NCBI GenBank assembly: GCA_003112755.1
Contig: BFBT01000001.1
Location: 1,364,001 to 1,428,000 of the forward strand
Direction: 5' to 3'
Origin: Lawsonibacter asaccharolyticus
GTDB taxonomy: Bacteria; Bacillota; Clostridia; Oscillospirales; Oscillospiraceae
DNA length: 64,000 nucleotides
The notes below the pieces were generated by a model that was not told where the DNA came from, did no database searches, and saw nothing but the letters and a program-made list of their open reading frames with translations. Made by a program: the position numbers and the translations under genes. This document shows, piece by piece, positions 1 through 8,610 of this stretch (within the stretch, counting starts at the first letter, position 1; each line of letters opens with the position of its first letter).

Positions 1-917
1 GGGTTGGAGGAAGTGGGCTCCGGGGCGGCCTCCGGTTCAGGCGCCCGGCGCAGCTTGGCCAGCTCCTCCAGCGGCGGCTCCACATAGCCCTCGGGGCGCT
101 TGCCCTTTCCATTGCGCACTACGCAGATCTCGCAGTTGTGGTAGCACTTGGGGGTATCGGGCGCGGAGTCCAGCCGGACCTGGACCTGCTGGCGCAGCAG
201 GTTCACCGAGGAAACTGTCCCCGCCCCGTCCGGCGTCTCCACAAAGGACTCCTGCTTAGGGGTATGCTTTACCAGGTCCTCATAGGCCTCCTGTTCATAC
301 TTCAGGCAGCACATCAGCCGCCCGCAGGTGCCGGAGATCTTGGTGGGATTGAGGGAGAGGTTCTGGGTCTTTGCCATCTTAATGGATACCGGTTGGAACT
401 CGTCCAGGAACTGGGCACAGCAGAAGGGCCGGCCGCAGATGCCCAGGCCGCCCAGCATCTTGGCCTCGTCCCGCACACCGATCTGCCGCAGCTCGATGCG
501 GGCATGGATGGTGCTGGCCAGGTCCTTCACCAGGGCCCGGAAGTCCACCCGGCCTTCCGCCGTGAAGAAGAAGAGCACCTTGTTTCCCTCAAAGCTGTAC
601 TCCGCCTCCACCAGCTTCATCTCCAGGCCGTGGGCGGCGATCTTCTCCTGACAGATCTGGAAGGCCTTTGCCTCCTTCTCCCGGTTTTTTTCCACCGTCT
701 TCTCGTCTTCCTCCGTGGCGATGCGCACCAGTGGGCGCAGGGGCTGGACCACAGTCTCCTCCTCCACCTGGGTGTTCCCCTGAGCACACTCTCCGTATTC
801 CAGGCCCCGGGAGGTCTCCACGATCACTCCCTGTCCAGGCTGCACCTCCAGCCCGGCGGGGTCAAAATAATATTGCTTTCCGCCGCTTTTGAAGCGGACG
901 CCGATGATCTCTACCAT
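1..917 (-). CDS. ricT: PSP1-domain protein RicT (YaaT), 3' end outside window
   Basis: The reading frame opens at ATG 917 behind an AGGAGG-type site and stays open to the left edge, so the C-terminus is missing (about 305 residues visible). The product begins MVEIIGVRFKSGGKQYYFDP and carries the PSP1 domain with two cysteine clusters, CGRPFCC and CGRLMCC, which in the family bind an iron-sulfur cluster. RicT works with RicA and RicF in RNA maturation with RNase Y in Bacillus. It lies 64 bp downstream of holB on the same strand, the same neighbour as in B. subtilis. The visible C-terminal part is rich in Pro and Glu. Confidence 0.9.
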   Translation of the reverse strand, partial: MVEIIGVRFKSGGKQYYFDPAGLEVQPGQGVIVETSRGLEYGECAQGNTQVEEETVVQPLRPLVRIATEEDEKTVEKNREKEAKAFQICQEKIAAHGLEMKLVEAEYSFEGNKVLFFFTAEGRVDFRALVKDLASTIHARIELRQIGVRDEAKMLGGLGICGRPFCCAQFLDEFQPVSIKMAKTQNLSLNPTKISGTCGRLMCCLKYEQEAYEDLVKHTPKQESFVETPDGAGTVSSVNLLRQQVQVRLDSAPDTPKCYHNCEICVVRNGKGKRPEGYVEPPLEELAKLRRAPEPEAAPEPTSSN

Positions 918-981
918 AAGGTCCTCCTGTTGCTATATTGGGGATCGCACGGGGTGGGAACGGCACCCCGGCGCGAGGGAG

Positions 982-1905
982 TCACGGGCGCAGAAACATC
1001 CCTGCGCACAGCCATCCGGCCACCTGACCCGGGTTGGCGTTCAGGTCCGCCCCGTCCCGCAGGCGGCGCAGCAACTCGGCGGCCGCCAGCAGACGGCGGG
1101 GCCGCTGGGAGCCGGGCAGGCGGGCCCCGATCTGGATCAATGTCCGGTCCAGTACAGCGGTAAGCTCCTCCCGGCTCAGTTTGTCCAGGGCCTGGGTGGC
1201 CTCGAAGAGGGCCAGCTCATCTTCCCCCTCCAGAGCGGCGGACAGGGAGCGGGCGGTCTCCTCCAGTCCGTCCTCCTCCTGACCGCCCTCCAGCAGCGCC
1301 GCGGCCCGGCCCAGGATGCCCTGGCACTCCAGAGCGGCCCGGCGAATCTCCTCCGCCGTTCTCCCGGGAAATGCCTTGGCCAGCCACTCCTCCGCCTGAG
1401 CCGGGGAGACGGGGGCCAGCTCCAGGGTCTCACATCGGGAGCGCACCGTGGGCAGCAGGGCGGAGCCGTTCTCCGCCAGAAGGAAAAAGACCGCATAGGC
1501 GGGGCCGTCCTCCAGCAGCTTGAGCATGGCGTTCTGGGCGCTGGCGTTCATCCGGTCTGCCCGCTCCAACAGGTACACCTTCCGCTCCGCCTCGTTTGGA
1601 CGGACATAGGCGTCGGTGCGCAGGGCACGGACCTGATCCACGGTGATGGGTTTTCCGCCGCTGCCAGCAATCACGGTGATGTCGGGATGGATGCCCCCGG
1701 CGGCTTTTCTGCAATGGGAACAACGGCCGCAGGGCCGGAGCTGAGGCTGGGCGGAGCACACCAGGGCCGCCGCCATCTGGGCGGCCAGGGTATGCCGGCC
1801 GCTGCCCGCCGGGCCGGCGACGATATAGGCGTGGGCCAGGTCCCCCTCCCGGTGGGCCAGCTGGGCCTTGATCTGGGCATTGCCCGCCAGGGCTGTCAAT
1901 TCCAT
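982..1905 (-). CDS. holB: DNA polymerase III delta' subunit
   Basis: The 307-residue product fits the clamp-loader delta' subunit, which helps load the DnaN ring. Near the N-terminus is a P-loop-like GPAGSGRHT in which the usual lysine is arginine, consistent with the inactive ATP site of many delta' proteins. It is followed by a zinc-type cysteine set ending CGRCSHC (about residues 50-65) and the NAMLKLLEDGP segment with the SRC motif typical of the family. It sits between the decarboxylase gene and ricT, as in the tmk-holB-yaaT cluster of other Firmicutes; tmk itself is not in the window. Confidence 0.93.
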   Translation of the reverse strand: MELTALAGNAQIKAQLAHREGDLAHAYIVAGPAGSGRHTLAAQMAAALVCSAQPQLRPCGRCSHCRKAAGGIHPDITVIAGSGGKPITVDQVRALRTDAYVRPNEAERKVYLLERADRMNASAQNAMLKLLEDGPAYAVFFLLAENGSALLPTVRSRCETLELAPVSPAQAEEWLAKAFPGRTAEEIRRAALECQGILGRAAALLEGGQEEDGLEETARSLSAALEGEDELALFEATQALDKLSREELTAVLDRTLIQIGARLPGSQRPRRLLAAAELLRRLRDGADLNANPGQVAGWLCAGMFLRP

Positions 1906-1939
1906 GGTCGCTTCCTCACTTGCGCCGCCGCCCCCCTTT

Positions 1940-3256
1940 TCATGGCATGGCCGCGACGGTTACTTCCCGATTATTATAGCCTATTTGTCTGAAATAGGCC
2001 AGCTCTTTTTTCCCAATTCGTTCCCCGGGGGCCACCACCGGCACACCTGGGGGATAGGGGGCCAGCTGGCAGGTGCATACCCGCCCCTCTGTCCGCTCCA
2101 GAGGAAGGACCTCCGCTGGGGCGAACTGGGCCTGCCGGGGGGAGAGCACCCGCTCCGGCAGGGGAGGGGACGGCAGGGGCGCACTGTCCCCCATCTGCTC
2201 CTCCATCCCTTCCAGGACGGACTCCAGGTGGTCCAGAACCTCCTCCCCGTCGCAGGCGGTGAGGATAAAGACCACATGGCCCCCGTCCTCCATCTCCGGC
2301 CAGATATTGCATCGGCTCTCCAGCTGCCCGGTGAAGGCCGGCCCGTTCTTCACCTTCAGAGTAAAGCGGGTGGGGTCCAGGGGCAGGGGAGGGCACAGGG
2401 ATGGGAACCGGCACCGCAGGGCGGCGGTCCGCCGGGCCACCCGCCCATACTCTCCGGCACCCGGTCCCTCCAGCCACTCACGAGCCGTGTCCAGGGAGGC
2501 CAGGATGGGGTAGGAGGGGCTGGAGGTGCCGTAGATGGCGGCAGTTCGCCGCACCTGTCCCGGGTCGATGCCGTTGGTGAACAGCAGGGCCGCCTGCCCC
2601 ATGGCGGGCAGGGTCTTGTGGGCGCTCACCACCACCGCGTCCGCTCCCCGGTAGGCATCCATCCCCAAAAATTGCAGATGGGCTCCGTGGGCACCGTCCA
2701 CCACCAGTTTTCCACCGTGGGCGTGGACTACTCCCGCAATGGCGGGAATATCCGACAACAATCCGCAATAAGTTGGTGATGTAATACAAACAGTTTTGAT
2801 GGTTGGATCTTGATCCAGCATTTTTTTCACATCCAGGGGGGAAAACGGGCCGGCCACCCCCTCTTCCGCCAGCCAGGGGCGTGGAAGAAATATCGGGTCC
2901 AGATCCAGAAGAGCCAGGGCGTGGAAGGTGGAGCGGTGGCAGCTCCGGTCCACCAGCACCCGGCTCCCCGGGGGACAGCACAGGGTCAGAGCGGTATGGA
3001 TACCCATGGTGGAGCCGCCGGTGAGAAACTGGCAGTACTCCGCTCCCATGCGGCGGGCCCACAGGGCCTGGGCCTCCCGGATAGGAGAGAGATCCTCATA
3101 CAGATTCCCTGTAGGCGGGATCTCTGTCACATCCAGCCGCGCCAGGGGGGCCAGCTCGGGGCAGGGAAGAAAGGCTCCCTTGTGGCCGGGCATATGGAAG
3201 CGGAGGGGAGCTTTTGCCGCGTATCCTCTCAGGGCATCATAGAGCGGTGTGGGCAT
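1940..3256 (-). CDS. Orn/Lys/Arg decarboxylase family protein (YaaO-like)
   Basis: A 438-residue PLP-dependent fold-type I decarboxylase of the short Gram-positive kind. The N-terminus has the HMPGHKG signature, the mid-part has the VVDGAHGAH aspartate that contacts the PLP ring nitrogen, and SAHKTLPAMGQ holds the Schiff-base lysine (about residue 214). Family members decarboxylate lysine, arginine or ornithine to polyamine precursors; the substrate cannot be told from sequence. Its place upstream of holB matches yaaO in Bacillus. It starts at ATG 3256 with a GGAGA-type site, and 34 bp separate it from holB, so co-transcription is likely. Confidence 0.88.
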   Translation of the reverse strand: MPTPLYDALRGYAAKAPLRFHMPGHKGAFLPCPELAPLARLDVTEIPPTGNLYEDLSPIREAQALWARRMGAEYCQFLTGGSTMGIHTALTLCCPPGSRVLVDRSCHRSTFHALALLDLDPIFLPRPWLAEEGVAGPFSPLDVKKMLDQDPTIKTVCITSPTYCGLLSDIPAIAGVVHAHGGKLVVDGAHGAHLQFLGMDAYRGADAVVVSAHKTLPAMGQAALLFTNGIDPGQVRRTAAIYGTSSPSYPILASLDTAREWLEGPGAGEYGRVARRTAALRCRFPSLCPPLPLDPTRFTLKVKNGPAFTGQLESRCNIWPEMEDGGHVVFILTACDGEEVLDHLESVLEGMEEQMGDSAPLPSPPLPERVLSPRQAQFAPAEVLPLERTEGRVCTCQLAPYPPGVPVVAPGERIGKKELAYFRQIGYNNREVTVAAMP

Positions 3257-3321
3257 GACTGGTCTCCTTTCCGGTGTAAGAAGGCGCGGCGGGAATGAAA
3301 TCCCGCCGCGCCTGTGAGTCT

Positions 3322-4137
3322 CTACTTTTTCTGTCCGGGGGCATAGGCCACGACCGTGCGGCGGTTGGGCTCGGTCCCGGTGGAGTAGGTGGTCACGTTG
3401 GGGTGATCCTGGAGTGCGGTGTGGATCACATGGCGCTCGTAGGCGTTCATGGGCTCCAGGGTCACATTCTTCCGGTATTTGACCACCTTGCCGGCCACCT
3501 TTACCGCCAGCCGCTGGAGAGACTCCTCCCGCTTGGCCCGATAGCCCTCGGCATCCACATGGATGCGCACCCGCTTAGACTGGCCGTGGTTCACAGAGTA
3601 ATTGGTCAGCTGCTGAATGGCATCCAGAGTCTCGCCCCGGCGGCCAATGATAGCCCCCAGGCCCTGGCCCTGAAGGACCACCTTATAGCTTCCCTCAGGG
3701 GTCAGAGTGATCTCAGGGACGGCCTGCACATGGAGGTGTTCCATCAGCCCAGTGAGGAAGGTCCGGATCTGCTCCGCCTTCCCGTCATCCCCTTGAACAG
3801 GGGCGGGCTCCTCAGCGGCGATCAGCACCTCATCCCCGGGCAGGAGACGGTTGGCATCCTCCCTCTGGGGTGCGGGAGCCGGCTCCTGCTCCTCCGCTGC
3901 GGAGGCGGCGGCCTCCTGAACCGTCTCCTCCGCGGCCGCGGGGGCGGTCTGCTCCTCGTCCGGGACCTCATAGCTCACCCGGACCTTGGCGGGGTTTCCG
4001 CCAAATCCCAAAAAGCCGGATTTGGCCCGCTCGATCACTTCCACCGAGACGTCATCCCGGTCCATGCCCAGCTGAAACAGGGCCGCAGCAATGGCGTCCT
4101 CCTCCGAACGACCGGTGGTCTCAATCCATTTCAACAT
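3322..4137 (-). CDS. jag: RNA-binding protein Jag / KhpB (SpoIIIJ-associated)
   Basis: A 271-residue protein with the three expected parts: an N-terminal Jag_N domain (MLKWIETTGRSEEDAI), a variable acidic Ala/Glu-rich linker (about residues 60-120), a KH domain containing GAIIGRRGETLDAIQ, and a C-terminal R3H domain with the conserved R-x3-H in NAYERHVIH. KhpB binds many RNAs with KhpA and affects cell elongation in streptococci. It starts 14 bp after yidC, the usual spoIIIJ-jag pairing. Confidence 0.93.
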   Translation of the reverse strand: MLKWIETTGRSEEDAIAAALFQLGMDRDDVSVEVIERAKSGFLGFGGNPAKVRVSYEVPDEEQTAPAAAEETVQEAAASAAEEQEPAPAPQREDANRLLPGDEVLIAAEEPAPVQGDDGKAEQIRTFLTGLMEHLHVQAVPEITLTPEGSYKVVLQGQGLGAIIGRRGETLDAIQQLTNYSVNHGQSKRVRIHVDAEGYRAKREESLQRLAVKVAGKVVKYRKNVTLEPMNAYERHVIHTALQDHPNVTTYSTGTEPNRRTVVAYAPGQKK

Positions 4138-4151
4138 TGTCAGAACCCTCC

Positions 4152-5633
4152 TTATTCGGCCTGATCCTTGGACTTGTCCTCGTCAGGCTCCTCCCCGGAC
4201 TCATCCTGCTCAGCCTCTTCCGCTTCTTCCCCGGACAGTTCCTCTTCAGAGCCGTCTATAGCCTCACTGACGGACTCCAGGGCGGCGGTCTCCTTCTCCT
4301 CCTCAATCGGGCTGGTCTCTGGAAGGGCGGAGGCCAGCTCCTCTCCGGCCAGGGCGTTTTCTGCCTGTTCTCCCTTCTCCCTGCGCGCCTGTTCCACCGC
4401 ATCCTCCGGGATCTCCGGGGCGTTGGGGTCGTGGTAGGGAGTCACGCCGCCGAAGCGGTTGGGATCATAGGCACGGCCCCGGGCATAGGTCCGCATCCCC
4501 ACCCGGCTGTCGCTCTTTCGGATGCCAGGCTGATCGGAGTCGCTCTTCTTCTGGCCGGGCTTCTTTTTGCCACGGTTTTTCTTCTCCTCTTCCAGGCGGC
4601 GCTGACGCTCCAGGCGGGCCTCCTCCTTGCGGCGCTTCTCCTCTTCTTTCTCCTGGCGCTCCCGCTCGGCGGCGGCGGCTCGGGCGGCCTCATAGTCCTT
4701 TTTCAGTATCTTTCCTGCAATGAGCTCCTGGATGACGGAGAACAGGCTGTTGGCGATCCAGTAGACACACATGGCCACCGGCATCATAAAGCCGATCCAC
4801 AGGGACATCAAAGGCATGGTCCACATCATGATCCGATTGGTCTTTTCCACCTGCTCGTTGCCGCTCTGGTTGTTCATCTGGTTGGTCTTCATGGAGATTT
4901 TGGACATGAAGATGCTGGAGAAAGCGGATATCACGATGAGCAGGAAGGCGCCGATGTACTGCCAGTTCAGGTGCTCCCAGATCTTCCAGGTGGGCAGCAT
5001 AGCCAGATCCAGTCCCAGAAAATCAAAGTTCATCACAAAGACCCGGGTGCCCTCTCCCAGGGCGGCGGTGATGGCGGGCAGGGTGTTCTCATTGACCAGA
5101 GAGGCCAGATACAGCTGGTTATAGCCCACATTCTGGAACACGGTGGCGATCTCCCCCGCGTTGAACTGCTCCACCAGCTTGGCCATGGCATCGGCAGTGA
5201 CCCAGCCGTGGTTCACGGCCAGCGTCTGCCAGTCCACGGAGGCGGCCACCTGGGCGATCTGATTGCTGTCCAGCCCCATCAGGTAGAGCAGAGGCTGGCG
5301 GATGATGGCATACAGGGGCAGCAGGATCAGAATGGGAAGGAAGGACCACAGACACCCGCTCATGGGGTTGACCTTCTCCCGCTCATAGAGGCGCTGGACC
5401 TCCATATTGTAGCGCTCCCGGTCCTTGCCGTACTGCTTCTGCAGCTGCTGCATCTTGCCGGAGAGCAGGTTCATCTGGATCATACCCTTTTTGCCCTTGA
5501 TGGTCAGGGGGAAGAGGATGATCTTGATGACCAGTGCAAAAAGGATCAGGGAAATACCGTAGCTGTCGGTAAAGCTGTAAAAAAAGTTCAGCAGCCAGCT
5601 GAAAGGGGACAGGATGTAGTACATAACGCCCAT
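4152..5633 (-). CDS. yidC: Membrane protein insertase YidC/Oxa1
   Basis: The 493-residue protein has the Oxa1/YidC core: an N-terminal membrane segment, the KIILFPLTIKGKKGMIQM region, a cytoplasmic hairpin (LQKQYGKDRERYN), and further membrane segments ending near residue 310. No lipobox is seen. The groove position that is often arginine appears as lysine (K37). After the core comes a charged tail of about 170 residues, first Arg/Lys/Glu-rich (possible ribosome contact) and then strongly acidic, which makes the protein longer than typical Gram-positive homologues. It is followed by jag and preceded by yidD, the canonical arrangement. Confidence 0.93.
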   Translation of the reverse strand: MGVMYYILSPFSWLLNFFYSFTDSYGISLILFALVIKIILFPLTIKGKKGMIQMNLLSGKMQQLQKQYGKDRERYNMEVQRLYEREKVNPMSGCLWSFLPILILLPLYAIIRQPLLYLMGLDSNQIAQVAASVDWQTLAVNHGWVTADAMAKLVEQFNAGEIATVFQNVGYNQLYLASLVNENTLPAITAALGEGTRVFVMNFDFLGLDLAMLPTWKIWEHLNWQYIGAFLLIVISAFSSIFMSKISMKTNQMNNQSGNEQVEKTNRIMMWTMPLMSLWIGFMMPVAMCVYWIANSLFSVIQELIAGKILKKDYEAARAAAAERERQEKEEEKRRKEEARLERQRRLEEEKKNRGKKKPGQKKSDSDQPGIRKSDSRVGMRTYARGRAYDPNRFGGVTPYHDPNAPEIPEDAVEQARREKGEQAENALAGEELASALPETSPIEEEKETAALESVSEAIDGSEEELSGEEAEEAEQDESGEEPDEDKSKDQAE

Positions 5634-5676
5634 TGATGATGTGCCTCCGTCTCAAATTCTTTCGTGGGAGCCCCTC

Positions 5677-5895
5677 TCACGGGACAGGGTCGTATTGGAT
5701 GGACTTCTGCCGATGGAAGGGATTGCACCGAAGGACCCGGCGCAGGGCCAGCCAGCCGCCCTTCCACGCGCCGTACTTCTCCACCGCCTCCACGGCATAG
5801 GCCGAGCAGGTGGGGATAAAGCGGCAGCAGGGCGGCCGCATGGGGGATATGGCCTTCTGATAAAATCGGATCAGTCCGATGAGGATACGCTTCAC
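5677..5895 (-). CDS. yidD: Membrane protein insertion efficiency factor YidD
   Basis: A 72-residue protein with the full YidD signature: [21 protein letters not shown], the [23 protein letters not shown] segment and a basic N-terminus. YidD is a peripheral membrane protein that helps YidC-dependent insertion. It overlaps the 3' end of rnpA by four bases, so the two are probably translationally coupled, and it precedes yidC in the rpmH-rnpA-yidD-yidC order. Confidence 0.95.
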   Translation of the reverse strand: MKRILIGLIRFYQKAISPMRPPCCRFIPTCSAYAVEAVEKYGAWKGGWLALRRVLRCNPFHRQKSIQYDPVP

Positions 5896-6251
5896 AGCGC
5901 TTCACCCGCCTCCCGGCCCCGGCGCAGCTCCAGCTTTTCTGTCAATCTCCGAAAGCTGCGCTGAAGGTCGGCGTATTTGCCATAGATCACCCGGGTGCGG
6001 GCCACCACTACAATGTCATAGCCGGGAAGCAGAGCCTGCTCCTCCCCCCGGTAGAGCTCCCGGATCCGGCGGCGTGCCCGGTTGCGCTTGACTGCGTTGC
6101 CCAGTTTGACGCCGGTGGTGATGCCCAGGCGGCTGTATGACCGGCGGTTGGGCCGGCAGTAGAGGACAAAATAGGGGCTGACCGCACTGCGGCCCTTGCT
6201 GTACAGGCGGCGGAACTCGTGATTCTGTTTCAATGCCACGGTATGCTTCAC
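5892..6251 (-). CDS. rnpA: Ribonuclease P protein component
   Basis: This is the 119-residue protein subunit of RNase P, which matures tRNA 5' ends with the RNA subunit. It has the LYSKGRS segment and the family signature [21 protein letters not shown] place the start at GTG 6251, giving [17 protein letters not shown], which aligns with the normal N-terminus. The GGAGG at about 6259-6263 lies 7 nt from this GTG but directly abuts the ATG at 6257, which would leave no spacing. Further upstream starts add an unrelated GC-rich extension. Confidence 0.92.
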   Translation of the reverse strand: MKHTVALKQNHEFRRLYSKGRSAVSPYFVLYCRPNRRSYSRLGITTGVKLGNAVKRNRARRRIRELYRGEEQALLPGYDIVVVARTRVIYGKYADLQRSFRRLTEKLELRRGREAGEAL

Positions 6252-6449
6252 GGTCATCCCTCCACCCGGGCACCGACCCGGTCCAATAGGGCATCGATGC
6301 CCCGCTTTTTCCCATATGCACCGCAGGGGCGGGGGAATTTCTCCCACGCCCCTCAAGCTGCATATCGGTCGATTGTGTCCTCGCTGCCGTATCTCATAGG
6401 AGATCTCGATCCTCGTCCGGAGAGGCGGAATGCCTCCCCTTTCCCCACA

Positions 6450-6584
6450 TCAGTGGGTCAGACGAGCACGGCCCCTGGCACGGCGGCGGGCCAGGACCTT
6501 GCGGCCATTCGCGGTGGCCATACGCTTGCGGAAGCCGTGCTCCTTAGAGCGCTGGCGCTTCTTAGGCTGATAGGTACGAAGCAT
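6450..6584 (-). CDS. rpmH: 50S ribosomal protein L34
   Basis: A 44-residue basic protein, [20 protein letters not shown] and onward, ending [10 protein letters not shown], which is L34. The start at ATG 6584 is set by GAGGAGGTG 6 nt upstream; the frame continues further upstream but that part has no L34 character. First gene of the leftward rpmH-rnpA-yidD-yidC-jag cluster at the origin. About 200 bp to rnpA holds no gene. Confidence 0.96.
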   Translation of the reverse strand: MLRTYQPKKRQRSKEHGFRKRMATANGRKVLARRRARGRARLTH

Positions 6585-6740
6585 GGGGGACACCTCCTCG
6601 TTCAAGTTCAGACACCGTCCATTGGACGGCGCATTCAGACCGGCGTTCCGGTCCAGCAACAGCCTTTCGGCTGCGGTCTGTACACAAACAGTCCCGCAAA
6701 AAAGGGCAGAAAGACCCGCTCTCACAGGACAGCGTCACCT

Positions 6741-6770
6741 ATTATAGACTAAGAAATCCAGCTGTGTCAA
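6741..6770 (-). promoter_or_regulatory. Sigma-A promoter for rpmH
   Basis: On the minus strand TTGACA (6765-6770) and TATAAT (6741-6746) are separated by 18 bp and point at rpmH. Both hexamers are perfect consensus, as expected for a ribosomal-protein cluster. Confidence 0.85.
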
Positions 6771-6894
6771 TGAATTTTTGCGCAAAATCCTCCTTATTTT
6801 TTTCAACTCCCGTTTATTCACAATATCTTGTGTATTTTCTTTCCCATCTCCACAACTCACAGATACTCTTATAAATAAAATATGGGCCAAAACC

Positions 6895-6923
6895 TTGCGA
6901 TTTGGTCCCTTTTTTGATATAAT
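6895..6923 (+). promoter_or_regulatory. Sigma-A promoter for dnaA
   Basis: TTGCGA (6895-6900) and TATAAT (6918-6923) with 17-bp spacing face dnaA and leave a leader of roughly 125 nt. The box-like CAATCCACA in the leader could allow DnaA autoregulation (inference). Confidence 0.7.
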
Positions 6924-7054
6924 AAAGTGTAATGCGATCCGCTGTTTTTTGATGCCGCCGGCTCCTTCCCAGGGGGCCGCTCTCCGGCGGGCCCGCCCTC
7001 TCCCGGCCCTGTTTTCCGGCGCCGGATCTCAATCCACAGGAATGGAGGAGTTCC

Positions 7055-8368
7055 ATGAACCCAGCCGCTGATATCTGGGCCAAAGTACTGGCCCTGATGC
7101 AGAACGAGATGACCACCACCACCATCAACACCTGGTTTGACGACACCACTGCGGTGGAACTGGAGGGGGACCGCTTCGTCCTCTACTCCCCCACCCCCTT
7201 CAAACGGGATATCATCGCCAGCCGGTATCTTCCCGCCATCCAGAACGCCCTGCGGGAGCTGTTCTCCGCCGAATTTCAGGTGACTGTGCTCACCGAGGGG
7301 GAGCTTGACCGATACCAGCAGCCGAAAAAAAACGATTTGATCCCTGGAACGGAGGAGTACACCTTTGAGCGCTTCGTGGTGGGCTCCTCCAACAAATTTG
7401 CCCATGCCGCCGCCCGGGCGGTGGCCGATAATCCAGGGCACAGCTATAACCCCCTCTACATCTACGGGGAGTCCGGTCTGGGCAAGACCCACCTGCTCTA
7501 CGCCATCGCCAACTCTATCCATCAGAACAAACCCGGCCTGTCGGTGGTCTACGTAAAAGGGGATACCTTCACCAACGAGCTGATCCAGGCCATTCGGGAG
7601 GGACGCAACCAGGAGTTCCGGGACAAGTACCGCTCCGCCGACATCTTCCTCATGGATGACGTGCAATTCGTGGCCGGACGGGCTTCCACCCAGGAGGAGA
7701 TGTTCCATACCTTCAACACGCTGTATGAGGCCAAGCGCCAGATCGTTTTCACCTCCGACCGGCCGCCCAAAGAGATGCTGCGGCTGGATGACCGTCTGAA
7801 GACCCGGTTCGAATGGGGCCTGCTGGCCGATATTCAGCCCCCAGACTACGAGACCCGCATGGCCATCATCAAAAACAAGTCCATCCGCATGGGCATCGAG
7901 CTGCCCGAGTTCCTGCTCCAGCTCATCGCGGAAAACATTACCGCCAACGTGCGCCAGATCGAAGGTACTGTGAATAAGATCATGGCCTATCAGGACCTGA
8001 TGGGGGACACAGTGGATAAGGACACCGTCGTCCGGGCGGTGAAGGACATGTTCAAGGACAAATCCGACATCGTCCCCACCGCCGACGTGATCATCGATGA
8101 GGTGTGCAAATTCTATAACATCGAGCCCGATTCCCTTCGGGGACAGGGCCGCACCAAGGACATCTCTCTGGCCCGGCAGATCGCCATGTATCAGATCCGC
8201 CGCATGACCAACCTCTCCCTGAAGGAGATCGGCCGGGAGTTTGAGGGCCGGGACCACACCACCGTGCTCCACTCCATCGAGCGCATTGAAAAGATGGTGA
8301 AGGAGAGCCCGGAGACCGCCGAGATCATTAAGGACATCACCGCCAACATCAACATTCGCTACGAATAA
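7055..8368 (+). CDS. dnaA: Chromosomal replication initiator protein DnaA
   Basis: The 437-residue AAA+ initiator binds DnaA boxes and melts the origin. Visible parts are N-terminal domain I (NTWFDDTTAVELEGD), a short linker, Walker A GESGLGKTH (about residue 145), Walker B FLMDDVQF, sensor motifs in the DRPPKEM region, and the C-terminal domain IV helix-turn-helix with the signature GRDHTTVLHSIERI. It starts at ATG 7055 behind GGAGG. It lies directly before the box cluster and dnaN, marking the replication origin. Confidence 0.98.
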   Translation: MNPAADIWAKVLALMQNEMTTTTINTWFDDTTAVELEGDRFVLYSPTPFKRDIIASRYLPAIQNALRELFSAEFQVTVLTEGELDRYQQPKKNDLIPGTEEYTFERFVVGSSNKFAHAAARAVADNPGHSYNPLYIYGESGLGKTHLLYAIANSIHQNKPGLSVVYVKGDTFTNELIQAIREGRNQEFRDKYRSADIFLMDDVQFVAGRASTQEEMFHTFNTLYEAKRQIVFTSDRPPKEMLRLDDRLKTRFEWGLLADIQPPDYETRMAIIKNKSIRMGIELPEFLLQLIAENITANVRQIEGTVNKIMAYQDLMGDTVDKDTVVRAVKDMFKDKSDIVPTADVIIDEVCKFYNIEPDSLRGQGRTKDISLARQIAMYQIRRMTNLSLKEIGREFEGRDHTTVLHSIERIEKMVKESPETAEIIKDITANINIRYE

Positions 8369-8395
8369 AGTTTTCTCCACCATTCCACCGAATTT

Positions 8396-8555
8396 TGTGG
8401 ATATGTGGAAAACTCCCTGTGGATGATTTTTAGGTTTTTTGCCCCATGTGGAAAACCCTCCAGATTCGTTCACATCCCCTGTGGAGGGCCAAACCCATGG
8501 GGCCGTAAGGCTCACAGCGGTTTTCCACATTTTTTTTGCCTACGGGCTACTATTA
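8396..8555. other. oriC: DnaA-box cluster and candidate unwinding element between dnaA and dnaN
   Basis: Six DnaA-box-like 9-mers are packed here: TGTGGATAT 8396-8404, TGTGGAAAA 8404-8412, TGTGGATGA 8418-8426, TGTGGAAAA 8447-8455, TGTGGAGGG 8480-8488, and TTTTCCACA 8521-8529 in the other orientation. After the last box come a T-run, a short GC segment (8538-8546) and CTACTATTA (8547-8555), whose complement reads as three DnaA-trio triplets (GAT, GAT, AAT written 3' to 5'). The order box, GC segment, trios matches the B. subtilis basal unwinding system; function is inferred. Confidence 0.85.
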
Positions 8556-8610
8556 CGACAAAAATCCTGTCCTTTCCCAGAGAGAGGCGGGAGTCAGAAG
8601 GAGGTCCCCC

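Larger units (their letters stand above)
6585..7054. other. rpmH-dnaA intergenic region (left part of the origin region)
   Basis: This 470-bp stretch has no gene. It contains divergent promoters for rpmH and dnaA, an AT-rich core (about 6770-6930), and two DnaA-box-like sequences: TTATTCACA at 6824-6832 (one mismatch to consensus) and CAATCCACA near 7030-7038. In Bacillus both the region before and the region after dnaA carry boxes; the stronger cluster here is after dnaA. Confidence 0.6.

Noticed and set aside
8536..8610. Upstream in-frame start for dnaN
   Set aside because: It would begin inside the origin unwinding sequence, adds residues absent from clamps, and ignores the strong AGAAGGAGGT site before ATG 8611.
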